From CBDCFL01 sp965216135 (GTDB taxonomy: Bacteria; Pseudomonadota; Alphaproteobacteria; Rhodobacterales; Rhodobacteraceae), in contig CBDCFL010000017.1 of assembly GCA_965216135.1 (NCBI GenBank), positions 62,001-126,000 of the forward strand: a stretch of 64,000 nucleotides of DNA. The letters run 5' to 3'. Every line of letters begins with the position of its first letter. Position 1 is the first letter of the stretch. Position numbers and translations under genes: made by a program. The notes below the pieces were generated by a model. The model saw nothing but the letters and a program-made list of their open reading frames with translations. It did no database searches and was not told the origin of the DNA. Positions 8,831 to 17,332 of this stretch are shown piece after piece.

Positions 8831-9070
8831 TGTTGACATCCCTTCGTCATTCGTTCTGAATTCGGCGGCAATACCCCGATGATTGATCCGGCGTGATCTG
8901 ATTGTTCATAATCCGTTAATAAAAGGCTCAGGCGGGGCCGATTTGTGATTACCGGGTGAATTTTTTTGGGCAAGATTGTGTTCAAGGGCGCAATTGTCCC
9001 CGATTATCAGTTAATAAGTCGAATTGATCATCGATTGTCTCAGAACCGGAATAAGCCGAAATATGGACAG

Positions 9071-11800
9071 TCATGCCTCAGCTGGCGATTCTTCCTCGTC
9101 GCGCTCTGCAATCCAGGCGACCGAAACGACGCTTTCGTCTTTGCCGGTGTCAAAAACCTTAACCCCGCCCGCGCTGCGCGAGCGGAATGAAATTCCGTTG
9201 ACCGGGCATCTGATTGACTGCCCGGTTGACGTCGCCAGCATGATCTGATCCTCGATTGTAACCGGAAAAGACGCCACCAGCGCCCCGCCGCGCATCGCCT
9301 TGTCTATCGCCGCTACGCCCTGGCCGCCACGCCCGCGCACCGGGTAATCATGGGCCGAACTGAGCTTGCCTGAGCCATTTTCAGTGATCGTCAGAATCAG
9401 ATCCTCGGCCGCCTGCATTTCATCGTAGCGCTCTGGGGTAATCGCGCCTTCGGCTGTTTCATCCTCGTCATCGCCGACCTCATCGGGCGCGCCCGCCTGC
9501 GCGCGGCGCATCTTCAGATAGGCAGTGCGCTCATCGGCGGTGGCCTTGAAATGGCGGATCACGGACATCGATACGACATGATCGCCGCCGGCCAGACGCA
9601 CGCCGCGCACGCCGGTCGAATCGCGACCTTTGAACACCCGGACCTCGGTGGTCGGAAATCGAATGGCGCGCCCGCCGGCGGTGACTAGCATAATGTCGTC
9701 ATCTGTCGTGCAGATGCGGGCATTCACCAAACTCACGCCTTCAGTGAGTTTCATCGCAATCTTGCCATTGGACCGCACGTTGGTGAAATCCGACAGGGAA
9801 TTACGCCGCACGCTGCCGTCGCCCGTGGCAAAGAATATCTGAAGGCTGTCCCAGTCTTCCTCGGGCACATCGACAGGCATGACTGCGGCTATCGAAACAC
9901 CCCGCGGGATCGGCAGGATATTGACGATGGCTTTGCCCTTGGCGGTGCGCCCGCCTTGGGGCAGGCGCCAGGTTTTCAGCTTGTAGACCATGCCGTCGGC
10001 GGAAAAGAACAACAGCGGCGTGTGGGTATTGGCCACGAACAGCGTGGTAACGACGTCCTCTTCCTTGGTGGACATGCCCGACAGGCCCTTGCCGCCGCGT
10101 TTCTGGGCGCGAAACTCGGCCAGGGGCGTGCGTTTGGCCCAACCGGCCGAGGTGATGGTGACGACCATATCCTCGCGCTCGATCAGGTCTTCGTCTTCCA
10201 TGTCGCCGGACCATTCGACGATCTCGGTGCGCCGCGGCACGGCGAATTGGTCTTGCACCTCTTTCAGTTCATCCGAGATGATGGTCATCACGCGGTCGCG
10301 CGAACGCAGGATGTCGAGGAAATCGCGAATGGAAGCGGCCAGCTCCTGCAGCTCGTCGGTCACTTCCTTGACGCCAAGTGCTGTCAGGCGTTGCAGGCGC
10401 AATTCCAAAATGGCGCGGGCCTGGGCTTCGGAGAGGTTATAGGTACCGTCGTCGTTGACCTTGTGGGTCGGATCATCGATCAGGTTGATATATTCGATGA
10501 TGTCGCCTGCTGGCCAGGCCCGCGTCATCAGGCTGGCGCGCGCATATGCGGGGTCGGCCGAGGCGCGGATGGTGGTGACAATCTCATCGACATTGCTGAC
10601 AGCAACCGCCAGACCGCACAGGACATGGCTGCGCTCGCGGGCTTTTTGCAGTTCAAATGCGGTGCGCCGGGTGACCACCTCTTCGCGGAAGGCGATGAAA
10701 TGGATCAGAAAATCGCGCAGCGTCAGTTGCTCTGGCCGCCCGCCGTTCAGCGCCAGCATGTTGCAGCCAAAGCTGGTCTGCATGGGGGTAAATCGGAAGA
10801 GCTGGTTCAGCACCACCTCGGGCGTTGCATCACGCTTTAGTTCAACGACGACACGCACCCCGATGCGGTCGCTTTCGTCGGCGACGTGCGATATCCCCTC
10901 AATCCGTTTCTCGCGCACCAGATCGGCGATCTTCTCGATCATCGCCGCCTTGTTGACCTGATAGGGGATCTCGTCCAGCACGATGGCCCAGCGGTCCTTG
11001 CGCACTTCTTCAAAGCGGGTCTTGGCGCGGTTGATCACCGATCCGCGGCCTTCCAGATAGGCCTTGCGCGCGCCGGAGCGGCCGAGGATCACGCCGCCGG
11101 TCGGGAAGTCCGGGGCAGGGATGATCTCGACCAGCGCTTCAAACGACAGATCGGGGTCGTCGATCAGCGCTAGCGTGGCGTCGATCACTTCGCCCAGATT
11201 GTGCGGCGGGATGTTGGTGGCCATGCCGACGGCAATGCCGCCCGCGCCATTGACCAGCATGTTGGGAAACCGTGCCGGCAGGACGGTCGGTTCGCGGTCC
11301 TTGCCGTCGTAATTGTCCTGAAAATCGACCGTGTCCTTGTCGATGTCGGCCAACAGCGCGGCGGCGGGTTTGTCCATCCGCACCTCGGTATAACGAAAGG
11401 CGGCTGCCTTATCGCCATCCATCGAGCCGAAATTGCCTTGCCCGTCCAGCAATGGCAGGGACATGGAAAAATTCTGCGCCATCCTGACCAGCGCATCATA
11501 GATCGCGGCATCACCGTGCGGGTGGTATTTGCCCATCGTGTCGGCGACCGGGCGTGAAGATTTGCGAAACGGCTTGTCGTGGGTATTTCCGACCTCGTGC
11601 ATCGCATAGAGGATGCGCCGGTGAACCGGTTTTAGTCCGTCTCGCAGGTCCGGGATGGCGCGCGAAACAATCACGCTCATGGCATAATCGAGATAGCTCG
11701 ATTTCATCTCGTCCGAGATAGAGACAGACGGACCGCCAAAAACCGACCGTTCAGGCGGATTTTCCCCATTGTTTTCAGGTGGTTTCGGGCTGTCGGTCAC
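9071..11800 (-). CDS. gyrA: DNA gyrase subunit A
   Basis: About 909 residues. N-terminal SYLDYAMSVIVSRAIPDLRDGLKPVHRRILYAM is the GyrA breakage-reunion start; the active-site Tyr lies in AAFRYTEVRM; beta-pinwheel repeats fill the C-terminal third. GyrA with GyrB introduces negative supercoils using ATP. The GyrA box reads QKRGGKG (residues within FRAQKRGGKGLSGM), which distinguishes it from ParC. I prefer GTG 11800 as start because the extra 31 residues from GTG 11893 do not resemble GyrA; this is uncertain. The position equivalent to E. coli Ser83 is Ala (HPHGDAAIYDA). An acidic insert near residues 790-820 is also seen. Confidence 0.93.
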   Translation of the reverse strand: MTDSPKPPENNGENPPERSVFGGPSVSISDEMKSSYLDYAMSVIVSRAIPDLRDGLKPVHRRILYAMHEVGNTHDKPFRKSSRPVADTMGKYHPHGDAAIYDALVRMAQNFSMSLPLLDGQGNFGSMDGDKAAAFRYTEVRMDKPAAALLADIDKDTVDFQDNYDGKDREPTVLPARFPNMLVNGAGGIAVGMATNIPPHNLGEVIDATLALIDDPDLSFEALVEIIPAPDFPTGGVILGRSGARKAYLEGRGSVINRAKTRFEEVRKDRWAIVLDEIPYQVNKAAMIEKIADLVREKRIEGISHVADESDRIGVRVVVELKRDATPEVVLNQLFRFTPMQTSFGCNMLALNGGRPEQLTLRDFLIHFIAFREEVVTRRTAFELQKARERSHVLCGLAVAVSNVDEIVTTIRASADPAYARASLMTRAWPAGDIIEYINLIDDPTHKVNDDGTYNLSEAQARAILELRLQRLTALGVKEVTDELQELAASIRDFLDILRSRDRVMTIISDELKEVQDQFAVPRRTEIVEWSGDMEDEDLIEREDMVVTITSAGWAKRTPLAEFRAQKRGGKGLSGMSTKEEDVVTTLFVANTHTPLLFFSADGMVYKLKTWRLPQGGRTAKGKAIVNILPIPRGVSIAAVMPVDVPEEDWDSLQIFFATGDGSVRRNSLSDFTNVRSNGKIAMKLTEGVSLVNARICTTDDDIMLVTAGGRAIRFPTTEVRVFKGRDSTGVRGVRLAGGDHVVSMSVIRHFKATADERTAYLKMRRAQAGAPDEVGDDEDETAEGAITPERYDEMQAAEDLILTITENGSGKLSSAHDYPVRGRGGQGVAAIDKAMRGGALVASFPVTIEDQIMLATSTGQSIRCPVNGISFRSRSAGGVKVFDTGKDESVVSVAWIAERDEEESPAEA

Positions 11801-11991
11801 TGCCTGCTCGCCTGTGCTGCCTACACAATATCTTGTTGCCTCAGTTCTATCAGAACCTTGATATGGGGTGCAATGAGCCAGGGCACAGAGCACACATTAC
11901 TTCACAAACACATTTGTAACACATTGTTTTCATTGAATAGTAAATCTGATCTGCCATGCTGGTCGCAAGGGGCAGGTAAAGCGAGGCAAAT

Positions 11992-12261
11992 ATGGGGTTG
12001 TCAGAAACTGAACTAATGCTTCAGGGATACGGGCTAACCACCGCCCAGCTCTATTATCGGATGCCGGATTACCAGAATGTGTTGAACACCTATCTCTGGC
12101 AGGAATACGACCTGGCACCGGATTATCCGAAACTGTTTGAATTCATCGAATTCTGGCAACGCGACCTTGATGGCCCACTACATTCTGTGCAGTTTGTTCA
12201 CCGCAAACTGATCGCGCCTGGCGAATGGCGCAAAGTCAGCGGAGAGTTCACGCTGCATTAG
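11992..12261 (+). CDS. usg: Usg family protein
   Basis: 89 residues matching the short Usg family of alphaproteobacteria: GYGLTTAQLYYRMPDYQNVLNTYLWQEYDLAPDYPKLFEFIEFWQRDLDGPLHSV. The name comes from the gene upstream of trpFBA in Caulobacter; its biochemical role is unknown. Here it is not next to trp genes. It is divergent from gyrA, and the roughly 190-bp intergenic space must hold both promoters. It converges with the DUF1194 gene six bases downstream. The start ATG 11992 is preceded by AGGCAAAT, a weak site. Confidence 0.85.
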   Translation: MGLSETELMLQGYGLTTAQLYYRMPDYQNVLNTYLWQEYDLAPDYPKLFEFIEFWQRDLDGPLHSVQFVHRKLIAPGEWRKVSGEFTLH

Positions 12262-12267
12262 CGCGTC

Positions 12268-12966
12268 CTACATCTCGCCGCTTACCTCGCCAATGACCAA
12301 CGTTGCAATTTCGCGCAGCAGCTTGCGGCGCATGGCGGCCGCGAAATCGGTGTGGTCAAGTGCCGCTTCGACAAAGGCGCCGGGCCCGCGCACAACTTCA
12401 GCCGCGAAGTAGTCTATCAATGTTTGCAATTCCGCGTCCCCACCGATGGCCAGCGCGTTGACCGTGATGCCGTCCAGGGGAAAGTGTTTGAAGGCAAGGG
12501 CGGGGGCAAAGCCGAAATTATTCTCGCCGTCGCCGCTGATATCGAGCTTTCTTTGCAGGCAGGCGGGGGAGCGGCGAAACTCTATGGCCGCATGACCCAG
12601 CGCATAACCGATGGCGGTCGGGTATTCGGTGTTGCTGCGCGCGGTGGCACGAATGCGCGCTGCCGCCTGGGCGATGTCGGTGGCGGATCGAATTAGGGTC
12701 CAGCTCAGGATTGTTGTCTGCTGGCGGCTGCCGCTGAATTCAAAGACCGATAGCGCAACCGGGTTGCCAGGTGTCGACAGCAGCGCATCGCGCACCTGGG
12801 GCGAGACCAGCGCAGCGGCCAGCCCGTCACGTTGCAGCCGGTATTCGGCCGCGTCGATTGAAGCGGAGACATCGACGGCCAGCATGAGCGCCAGACGGCA
12901 GGCCCAGGAAGCGCTTGGCACCAGCGCCAAGCCCGCGATAATCAACAACCGACAAATTGCGAACAT
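12268..12966 (-). CDS. DUF1194 (von Willebrand A-like) secreted protein
   Basis: 232 residues. A signal peptide (FAICRLLIIAGLALVPSASWA) is followed by CRLALMLAVDVSASIDAAEYRLQRDGL, the DUF1194 form of a vWA MIDAS motif (DVSAS), and by later family segments such as RKLDISGDGENNFG and ITVNALAIGG. These proteins are common in Rhodobacterales and are predicted periplasmic metal-binding vWA-like proteins of unknown role. It converges with usg and lies upstream of the dsbB-like gene on the minus strand with a 50-bp gap downstream of that gene's stop. Confidence 0.85.
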   Translation of the reverse strand: MFAICRLLIIAGLALVPSASWACRLALMLAVDVSASIDAAEYRLQRDGLAAALVSPQVRDALLSTPGNPVALSVFEFSGSRQQTTILSWTLIRSATDIAQAAARIRATARSNTEYPTAIGYALGHAAIEFRRSPACLQRKLDISGDGENNFGFAPALAFKHFPLDGITVNALAIGGDAELQTLIDYFAAEVVRGPGAFVEAALDHTDFAAAMRRKLLREIATLVIGEVSGEM

Positions 12967-13016
12967 GATGCCCGACTAACATTTGTGATCGGTGGGGGCC
13001 ATGATTGCGAGGCGGC

Positions 13017-13472
13017 TCAGCTATGCCGCCAGGCCAAAACCCAGATACCGGCAAGCCCAAATGACAGGATGGCATTCCAGCCGGCCATGCTGACGCCGGC
13101 AAGTTGCCAGGCAACCTCGTCGCAGCGAACCAGCGGCGCGGCCAATATCTGATCCATCAGCTCTTGCGCCGTCATTTCGCCGACAGGCCCGGATGTGCAG
13201 CTGTCGGGCCCCGCGAATACGCCGCGCTCGATGCCAGCGTGGTAGATGCCGAGACAGGCCGTGACCAGCGCCGCGCCCGCGCCGGCAAGGGGCAGCCAGC
13301 CAACCGCCCAGAGATAGGCCAGTGCGCCGACCCCAATGGCCAGGCCGTGGGGATAGCGTTGCCAGAGGCAGAGTTTGCAGGGCGCATAACCAAGTGCCTG
13401 AAAGATCAGCGCCCCCGCCAGCAGCGCCGCCGATCCGCCGGTCGCCGCCAGGATCAGCCGGTTTCGCGTCAT
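13017..13472 (-). CDS. Disulfide bond formation protein, DsbB family
   Basis: About 151 residues from ATG 13472, whose ATGA overlaps the stop of the upstream YqaA-like gene; the longer open frame to 13580 is read-back into that gene. Four hydrophobic helices carry the DsbB arrangement: CKLC in APCKLCLWQRYPHG (quinone-side cysteines) and a second pair in GPDSCTSG and LVRCDEVAW (DsbA-side). DsbB reoxidises periplasmic DsbA and passes electrons to quinone in the inner membrane. No dsbA of classical type lies nearby; the FrnE-like gene at 34 kb is a different family. Confidence 0.88.
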   Translation of the reverse strand: MTRNRLILAATGGSAALLAGALIFQALGYAPCKLCLWQRYPHGLAIGVGALAYLWAVGWLPLAGAGAALVTACLGIYHAGIERGVFAGPDSCTSGPVGEMTAQELMDQILAAPLVRCDEVAWQLAGVSMAGWNAILSFGLAGIWVLAWRHS

Positions 13473-14047
13473 ATGAATCGGACTGCTGCGAACCCGCCCA
13501 CCAAGAGCGCGCAAAAAATCACGAACATCAGCCCCAGACGTTGCTCGATAAACGCGCGCACGGGCGGCCCCAATTTCCACAACAAGGCGGCGATGATGAA
13601 AAACCTCAAACCGCGCGCGACGATCGACGAGGCCACGAATACCGGCAGCGATAATCCGGTCGAGCCGGACAGGATCGTGATGACCTTATAGGGAAATGGC
13701 GTGACCCCGGCGATCAAGACCGCCCAGGCCCCATATTCATTATAGCGGACAGCGAATTGACCGAAGACATCCGTCTTGCCGTAAAATTCCAGGACTGGCA
13801 GGCCGATGGCGTCGAACATAAGCGCGCCGATTGCGTAGCCCAAAAGCCCGCCAAGGACGGAAAACACCACCGCGACAAAGGCGATGGCAAAGGCCCGGCT
13901 CGGTGTTGCGATGATCATCGGGATCATCAAAAGGTCCGGCGGGATAGGAAAGACCGAACTTTCCACGAAAGCGACGAACGCCAGTGCCCAGAGCGCGCCC
14001 GGATGTTCGGCCAATGCAATGGTCCAGTCGTAAAGCTTGCGCAACAT
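13469..14047 (-). CDS. YqaA family membrane protein (SNARE-associated/VTT domain, DedA-like)
   Basis: 192 residues with several helices. It begins MLRKLYDWTIALAEHPGALWALAFVAFVESSVFPIPPDLLMIPM, the re-entrant VTT signature, and contains GYAIGALMFDAIG and AGVTPFPYKVITILSG. YqaA/DedA proteins are inner-membrane proteins linked to lipid-carrier or cation homeostasis; the exact activity of this branch is not known. It overlaps the dsbB-like gene by four bases, so the pair is almost certainly co-translated. It lies 115 bp from the tRNA-Leu gene on the other strand. Confidence 0.85.
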   Translation of the reverse strand: MLRKLYDWTIALAEHPGALWALAFVAFVESSVFPIPPDLLMIPMIIATPSRAFAIAFVAVVFSVLGGLLGYAIGALMFDAIGLPVLEFYGKTDVFGQFAVRYNEYGAWAVLIAGVTPFPYKVITILSGSTGLSLPVFVASSIVARGLRFFIIAALLWKLGPPVRAFIEQRLGLMFVIFCALLVGGFAAVRFI

Positions 14048-14162
14048 GTCGCTAACCCTGATTCCCCCATCCGGTTACGACATGCAAAGACTTCTGGGTC
14101 AAGGCGCGCCTGCTAAAAGCGCTTGTCGGCAAACGGACCTGACGCTAGGAAGCCACGCGGTG

Positions 14163-14248
14163 GCCCGAGTGGCGGAATGGTAGACGCAGGGGATTCAAAA
14201 TCCCCCGCCTTCACGGGCGTGAGAGTTCGAGTCTCTCCTCGGGCACCA
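14163..14248 (+). tRNA. tRNA-Leu (anticodon CAA)
   Basis: 86 nt with the class II long variable arm. Acceptor GCCCGAG pairs with CTCGGGC; the D-arm contains TGGCGGAATGGTAGACGC; the anticodon stem GGGGA/TCCCC encloses loop TTCAAAA, giving anticodon CAA for the Leu codon UUG; the T-arm is GAGAGTTCGAGTCTCTC. Discriminator A and CCA are genome-encoded. The long variable arm and leucine-type D-arm agree with tRNA-Leu. Confidence 0.96.
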
Positions 14249-14759
14249 ACATAATCTCTCAGGATAAATTGCGGACAAACCCACCTACCGGGCCTGAAAA
14301 TTGCAGGCATTTCAACCCTGTCGTGCCGAATCACATGGAATCGGCACGGGCGTTTTGTGCTACAAAGCGAACCTGCCAACGCGATCGGCGCAAAAGCCGC
14401 GACAATGAAATTTCTGTCTTGGGCGGATTGGCTGCCCCAGATTGCCGCGGATTGTGCCGATAATTTCACCAAAGGCCGACACGCGGCCCGGATTGGCCGT
14501 GTCCGGCGGTCAATAGCGCCGATTGGTGCGCCTGCGCGCCAGTTTTGTGCGGATTGGCACCATGCGGACTGCCAGAAATTTTGCCCGCCGCGGCGCGATC
14601 ATCTAAGCTTGCATTCACTGGATGCGGCGGCGTGCTGCAGGAACTGCCGATCCGCGATGCCGCGCATTCAGAGGTGCGCAAGTCTTGGGGGCTGGCCTTG
14701 GCCAAAATCAAAGCAACACGCAAGCATGACGCGCTGATCGGCACGCCCGACGGTGATGA
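14249..14759. other. Gene-poor stretch between tRNA-Leu and the Hint-domain gene
   Basis: About 510 bp without a convincing gene. Open frames exist on both strands but have no recognisable start, composition or motif. In the frame of the downstream Hint gene two stop codons (TGA at 14727, and TGA TGA at 14754-14759) close the reading frame just upstream. This may be the decayed N-terminal half of that gene or plain intergenic DNA. Confidence 0.5.
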
Positions 14760-14840
14760 GAATTCGGGCGGGCAGGGCGGTCCATCCTGTTTCTCGACCC
14801 GCAACGCCATCCTTGGCGAACCCTCAGGGAGATTGAGCGC

Positions 14841-15431
14841 GTGATTTGTTTGAGCCCGGGAACCGCGATTTCCACGATGGACGGCGATCGACCGGTTGAA
14901 GAGCTCGCCGTTGGCGACCGTGTCTTCACGCGCGACAACGGTGCCCAGGAAATCCGCTGGGTGGGGCGCAGGAAAATTTCACTGAGCCGCGGCAGCCTCA
15001 GCCAGACGCTGCAACCGATCCTGATCCGCCGCGGCGCGCTGGGCTTTGGTCTGCCCGATCGTGACATCCTGGTTTCACCAAATCGCCGCGTGCTGCTGAC
15101 CAAAAAAACCGCGCAACTGCTCTTTGACGAAGCCGAAGTTCTGGTCGCGGCCAAACATCTGGTCGGGGTGCCGGGGGTCGAGCATTGGGTGGCGTCGCAG
15201 GTCGAATACATCCATTTTATGTGCGACGGCCACGAGATCGTATTGTCCAACGGGGCCTGGACCGAGACCTTTCAGCCCGGCGATATTTCTCTCGGCGCAT
15301 TGGGCGATGCGCGGCGTAACGAATTGTTCCGCCTGTTCCCTGATCTTGCCCAGAACGGCGCTGCCGAAAGTTTCACCGCCGCGCGGCGCACATTGCGGCG
15401 ATACGAGGCGCAGCTTTTGGCTACGGCCTGA
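14841..15431 (+). CDS. Hint (hedgehog/intein)-domain protein, probably N-terminally truncated
   Basis: 196 residues from GTG 14841. It opens at once with the Hint domain: ICLSPGTAISTMDGDRPVEELAVGDRVFTRDNG, then QEIRWVGRRKI, LVSPNRRVLL, EVLVAAKHLVG, YIHFMCDGHEIVLSNGAWTETF and FRLFPDL. In roseobacters this is usually the C-terminal module of a longer protein with an N-terminal domain ahead of a C(F/L)(S/T)PGT motif. Here the frame is open only to 14760, with EFGRAGRSILFLDPQR-type sequence before the GTG, then stops. So it is either a stand-alone Hint protein or a truncated remnant. The Hint fold is self-splicing or self-cleaving in other families; activity here is unproven. Confidence 0.7.
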   Translation: MICLSPGTAISTMDGDRPVEELAVGDRVFTRDNGAQEIRWVGRRKISLSRGSLSQTLQPILIRRGALGFGLPDRDILVSPNRRVLLTKKTAQLLFDEAEVLVAAKHLVGVPGVEHWVASQVEYIHFMCDGHEIVLSNGAWTETFQPGDISLGALGDARRNELFRLFPDLAQNGAAESFTAARRTLRRYEAQLLATA

Positions 15432-15620
15432 CGCCCACGCGGCTGTGTTGGTTTGTCGGGCGGCAGCACTAAACGCGATTATTTGATCAACTGGACCGCG
15501 GCAAATATCCGGCCTTGTCTGCAATGAGGCGCGATATATAGTCGGGCCAAAGCAAGAACGGGCGCGCCCGATCTTGCGAAATCTCAGATGCGCATACCGG
15601 GTGGGCGCGGAGACATTTGG

Positions 15621-16205
15621 ATGGACGGCGATTTCAGAACCAGTTTCGTGCGCGAGCCCGGCAGCTTGCGCCAGCACCCGGCGCTGGTGCTGAACGCCGA
15701 TTACCGGCCGCTGTCGTATTATCCGTTGTCGCTGTGGCCCTGGCAGGACGCGATCAAGGCGGTCTATCTGGACCGGGTTGATATTGTCGCGGAATATCAA
15801 GCGGTTGTCCGCAGTCCTTCAATCGAGATCAAGATCCCGTCGGTGGTGGTCCTTAAGGCCTATGTCAAACCGCAAAAACGGGTCGCTTTCACGCGCTTCA
15901 ACCTGTTTTTGCGCGATCAGTTCTGCTGTCAATATTGCGGGGCCAAGGGCGAATTGACGTTCGATCATATCGTTCCGCGGGCGCGCGGCGGCCTCACGTC
16001 GTGGGAAAATGTTGTTGCCGCCTGTGCCAGATGCAATTTGCAAAAGGGCTCGCGCAGCCTGCGACGGGCGCGGATGAGCCTGCGCCGCATTCCGCGACGG
16101 CCCGATGCCGAAGAACTGCGCAATAGGGGCCGCAAATTTCCGCCGAACCATTTGCACGAAACCTGGGTCGATTTCCTTTATTGGGACGCTGAACTGGACG
16201 AATAG
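15621..16205 (+). CDS. HNH endonuclease family protein
   Basis: 194 residues from ATG 15621, with GGAG eight bases upstream; an in-frame ATG at 15588 exists but the family normally begins M-D/E-G-D-F-R. The body has ALVLNADYRPLSYYPLSLWPWQDAIKAVYLDRVDIV and the HNH fold: CCQYCGAKGELTFDHIVPRARGGLTSWENVVAACARCN, giving CxxC-DH-N-CxxC zinc-finger and metal residues. Such proteins are widespread single-copy genes in alphaproteobacteria and their cellular role is unclear. Neighbours give no clue. Confidence 0.9.
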   Translation: MDGDFRTSFVREPGSLRQHPALVLNADYRPLSYYPLSLWPWQDAIKAVYLDRVDIVAEYQAVVRSPSIEIKIPSVVVLKAYVKPQKRVAFTRFNLFLRDQFCCQYCGAKGELTFDHIVPRARGGLTSWENVVAACARCNLQKGSRSLRRARMSLRRIPRRPDAEELRNRGRKFPPNHLHETWVDFLYWDAELDE

Positions 16206-16514
16206 GCGGCCGGTCTTGCACAATCGCACCTGTGAGCAAATATCCGATAATCGGTATTATGTTAACAAAGCTGATGTTTATCCGCGCGAGCATACGGTAA
16301 GCGTCGCACCTAAAGCGCGCGATCGCGCTGAAAATGCGCGGCGAAGTTGCAATCCGGTCTCGACAAATCGGCAGCTCGCTGAAATAGTTGCACAATGTTG
16401 GGGACATGGATGCGGCAAGCGATCTGGAATTCGTCACTTGCCTTAGGTTGCTGATATTGTCGGCCGGAAAACTAATTTTTAAACGTAATTGGAACCATTT
16501 ACGGGTCGCAATGC
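16206..16514. other. Intergenic region upstream of the LuxR-type regulator
   Basis: About 309 bp, more AT-rich than its surroundings, holding the presumed luxR promoter. I see no coding frame with support. A near-palindrome CCGATAATCGG lies close to 16240-16253. No perfect lux-box was found. Confidence 0.4.
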
Positions 16515-17261
16515 ATGTTGTTGGACTATCTTGAAGCATTAACAGAGTTGGATTCGGTCGAGGCCGTGTGGGCGCGGCATCTGTCGGCAATGCAATCCTT
16601 TGGCTTTGTGAAGCTGCTTTATGGATTTACCCGGTCACGCACGCAGAATTCCTTTGGCGATCGCCAGGATATAATGATCCTGACCAATCATAACGAGGAT
16701 TATGTGCATACTTTTGTCGATGGCGGTCTTTATTTTCACGCCCCCATGGTTCAATGGGCGGCCGAAAATGTTGGGGCCTGCAGCTGGTCTTGGTTTGCCC
16801 AGCAGTCTGCAGCGCAGACCGAGATCCAGAAGAAACTGCAGACGTACAATTTGCGCCACGGCATATCGGCCGGCTACACGATCAGCTTCAAAGACATCTC
16901 AAGCCGCGCCAAAGGTGCCATCGGCCTGGTATCCGGCCCCGATATGGACCAGTGCCAGACCGACAAGATGTGGGCCGAGCACGGTCGCACTATAACCCAG
17001 ATGAACAATGTCGCCCATCTCAAGCTCGCCAGCCTGCCGTTTGCCGCCGACAGCCGCAGGCTGACAAATCGGCAGCGCGAGGTGCTTGAATGGGTCGGTG
17101 AGGGCAAGACCACCCGGGACATTGCGACGATTCTGGGCCTGGCCATGGCGACGGTGGAAAAACACCTGCGCCAGGCCCGTCTTGCGCTGGATGTTGAGAC
17201 GACTGCGCCAGCGGTCTTTAAGGCATCATTCCTCAACCAGATTTTTGTGCTGCAAACCTGA
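16515..17261 (+). CDS. LuxR family regulator with autoinducer-binding-like domain (solo)
   Basis: 248 residues. The N-terminal domain resembles the autoinducer-binding domain (SFGFVKLLYGFTR, ILTNHNEDYVHTFVDGGLYFHAPMVQWAAENVGACSWSWF). The C-terminal helix-turn-helix is clear: LTNRQREVLEWVGEGKTTRDIATILGLAMATVEKHLRQARLAL. No luxI-type synthase is visible, so this is a LuxR solo. At the position of the conserved Asp-Pro that contacts the acyl-homoserine lactone amide, this protein reads His-Ala-Pro, so the Asp is missing and the ligand may not be a standard AHL. The stop codon lies inside an 18-bp palindrome. Confidence 0.85.
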   Translation: MLLDYLEALTELDSVEAVWARHLSAMQSFGFVKLLYGFTRSRTQNSFGDRQDIMILTNHNEDYVHTFVDGGLYFHAPMVQWAAENVGACSWSWFAQQSAAQTEIQKKLQTYNLRHGISAGYTISFKDISSRAKGAIGLVSGPDMDQCQTDKMWAEHGRTITQMNNVAHLKLASLPFAADSRRLTNRQREVLEWVGEGKTTRDIATILGLAMATVEKHLRQARLALDVETTAPAVFKASFLNQIFVLQT

Positions 17262-17275
17262 ACCGGCCGGTTCAG
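17258..17275. promoter_or_regulatory. 18-bp perfect palindrome overlapping the luxR stop codon
   Basis: CTGAACCGG/CCGGTTCAG is a perfect inverted repeat without a loop. It covers the luxR stop. There is no T-tract after it, so it is not a standard terminator; a protein-binding site or a short mRNA 3' stem are both possible. Confidence 0.4.
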
Positions 17276-17332
17276 CAAAAGGGTATGGAATTCCAGACTT
17301 TCTTAAATATTGGTTAACGGGTATATTTAATA

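Noticed and set aside
14466..14810. Minus-strand frame upstream of the Hint gene
   Set aside because: No motif or ribosome site; probably chance in GC-rich DNA.
16240..16260. Possible lux box upstream of the LuxR solo
   Set aside because: Only a partial palindrome; no match to the 20-bp CTG-N14-CAG type.
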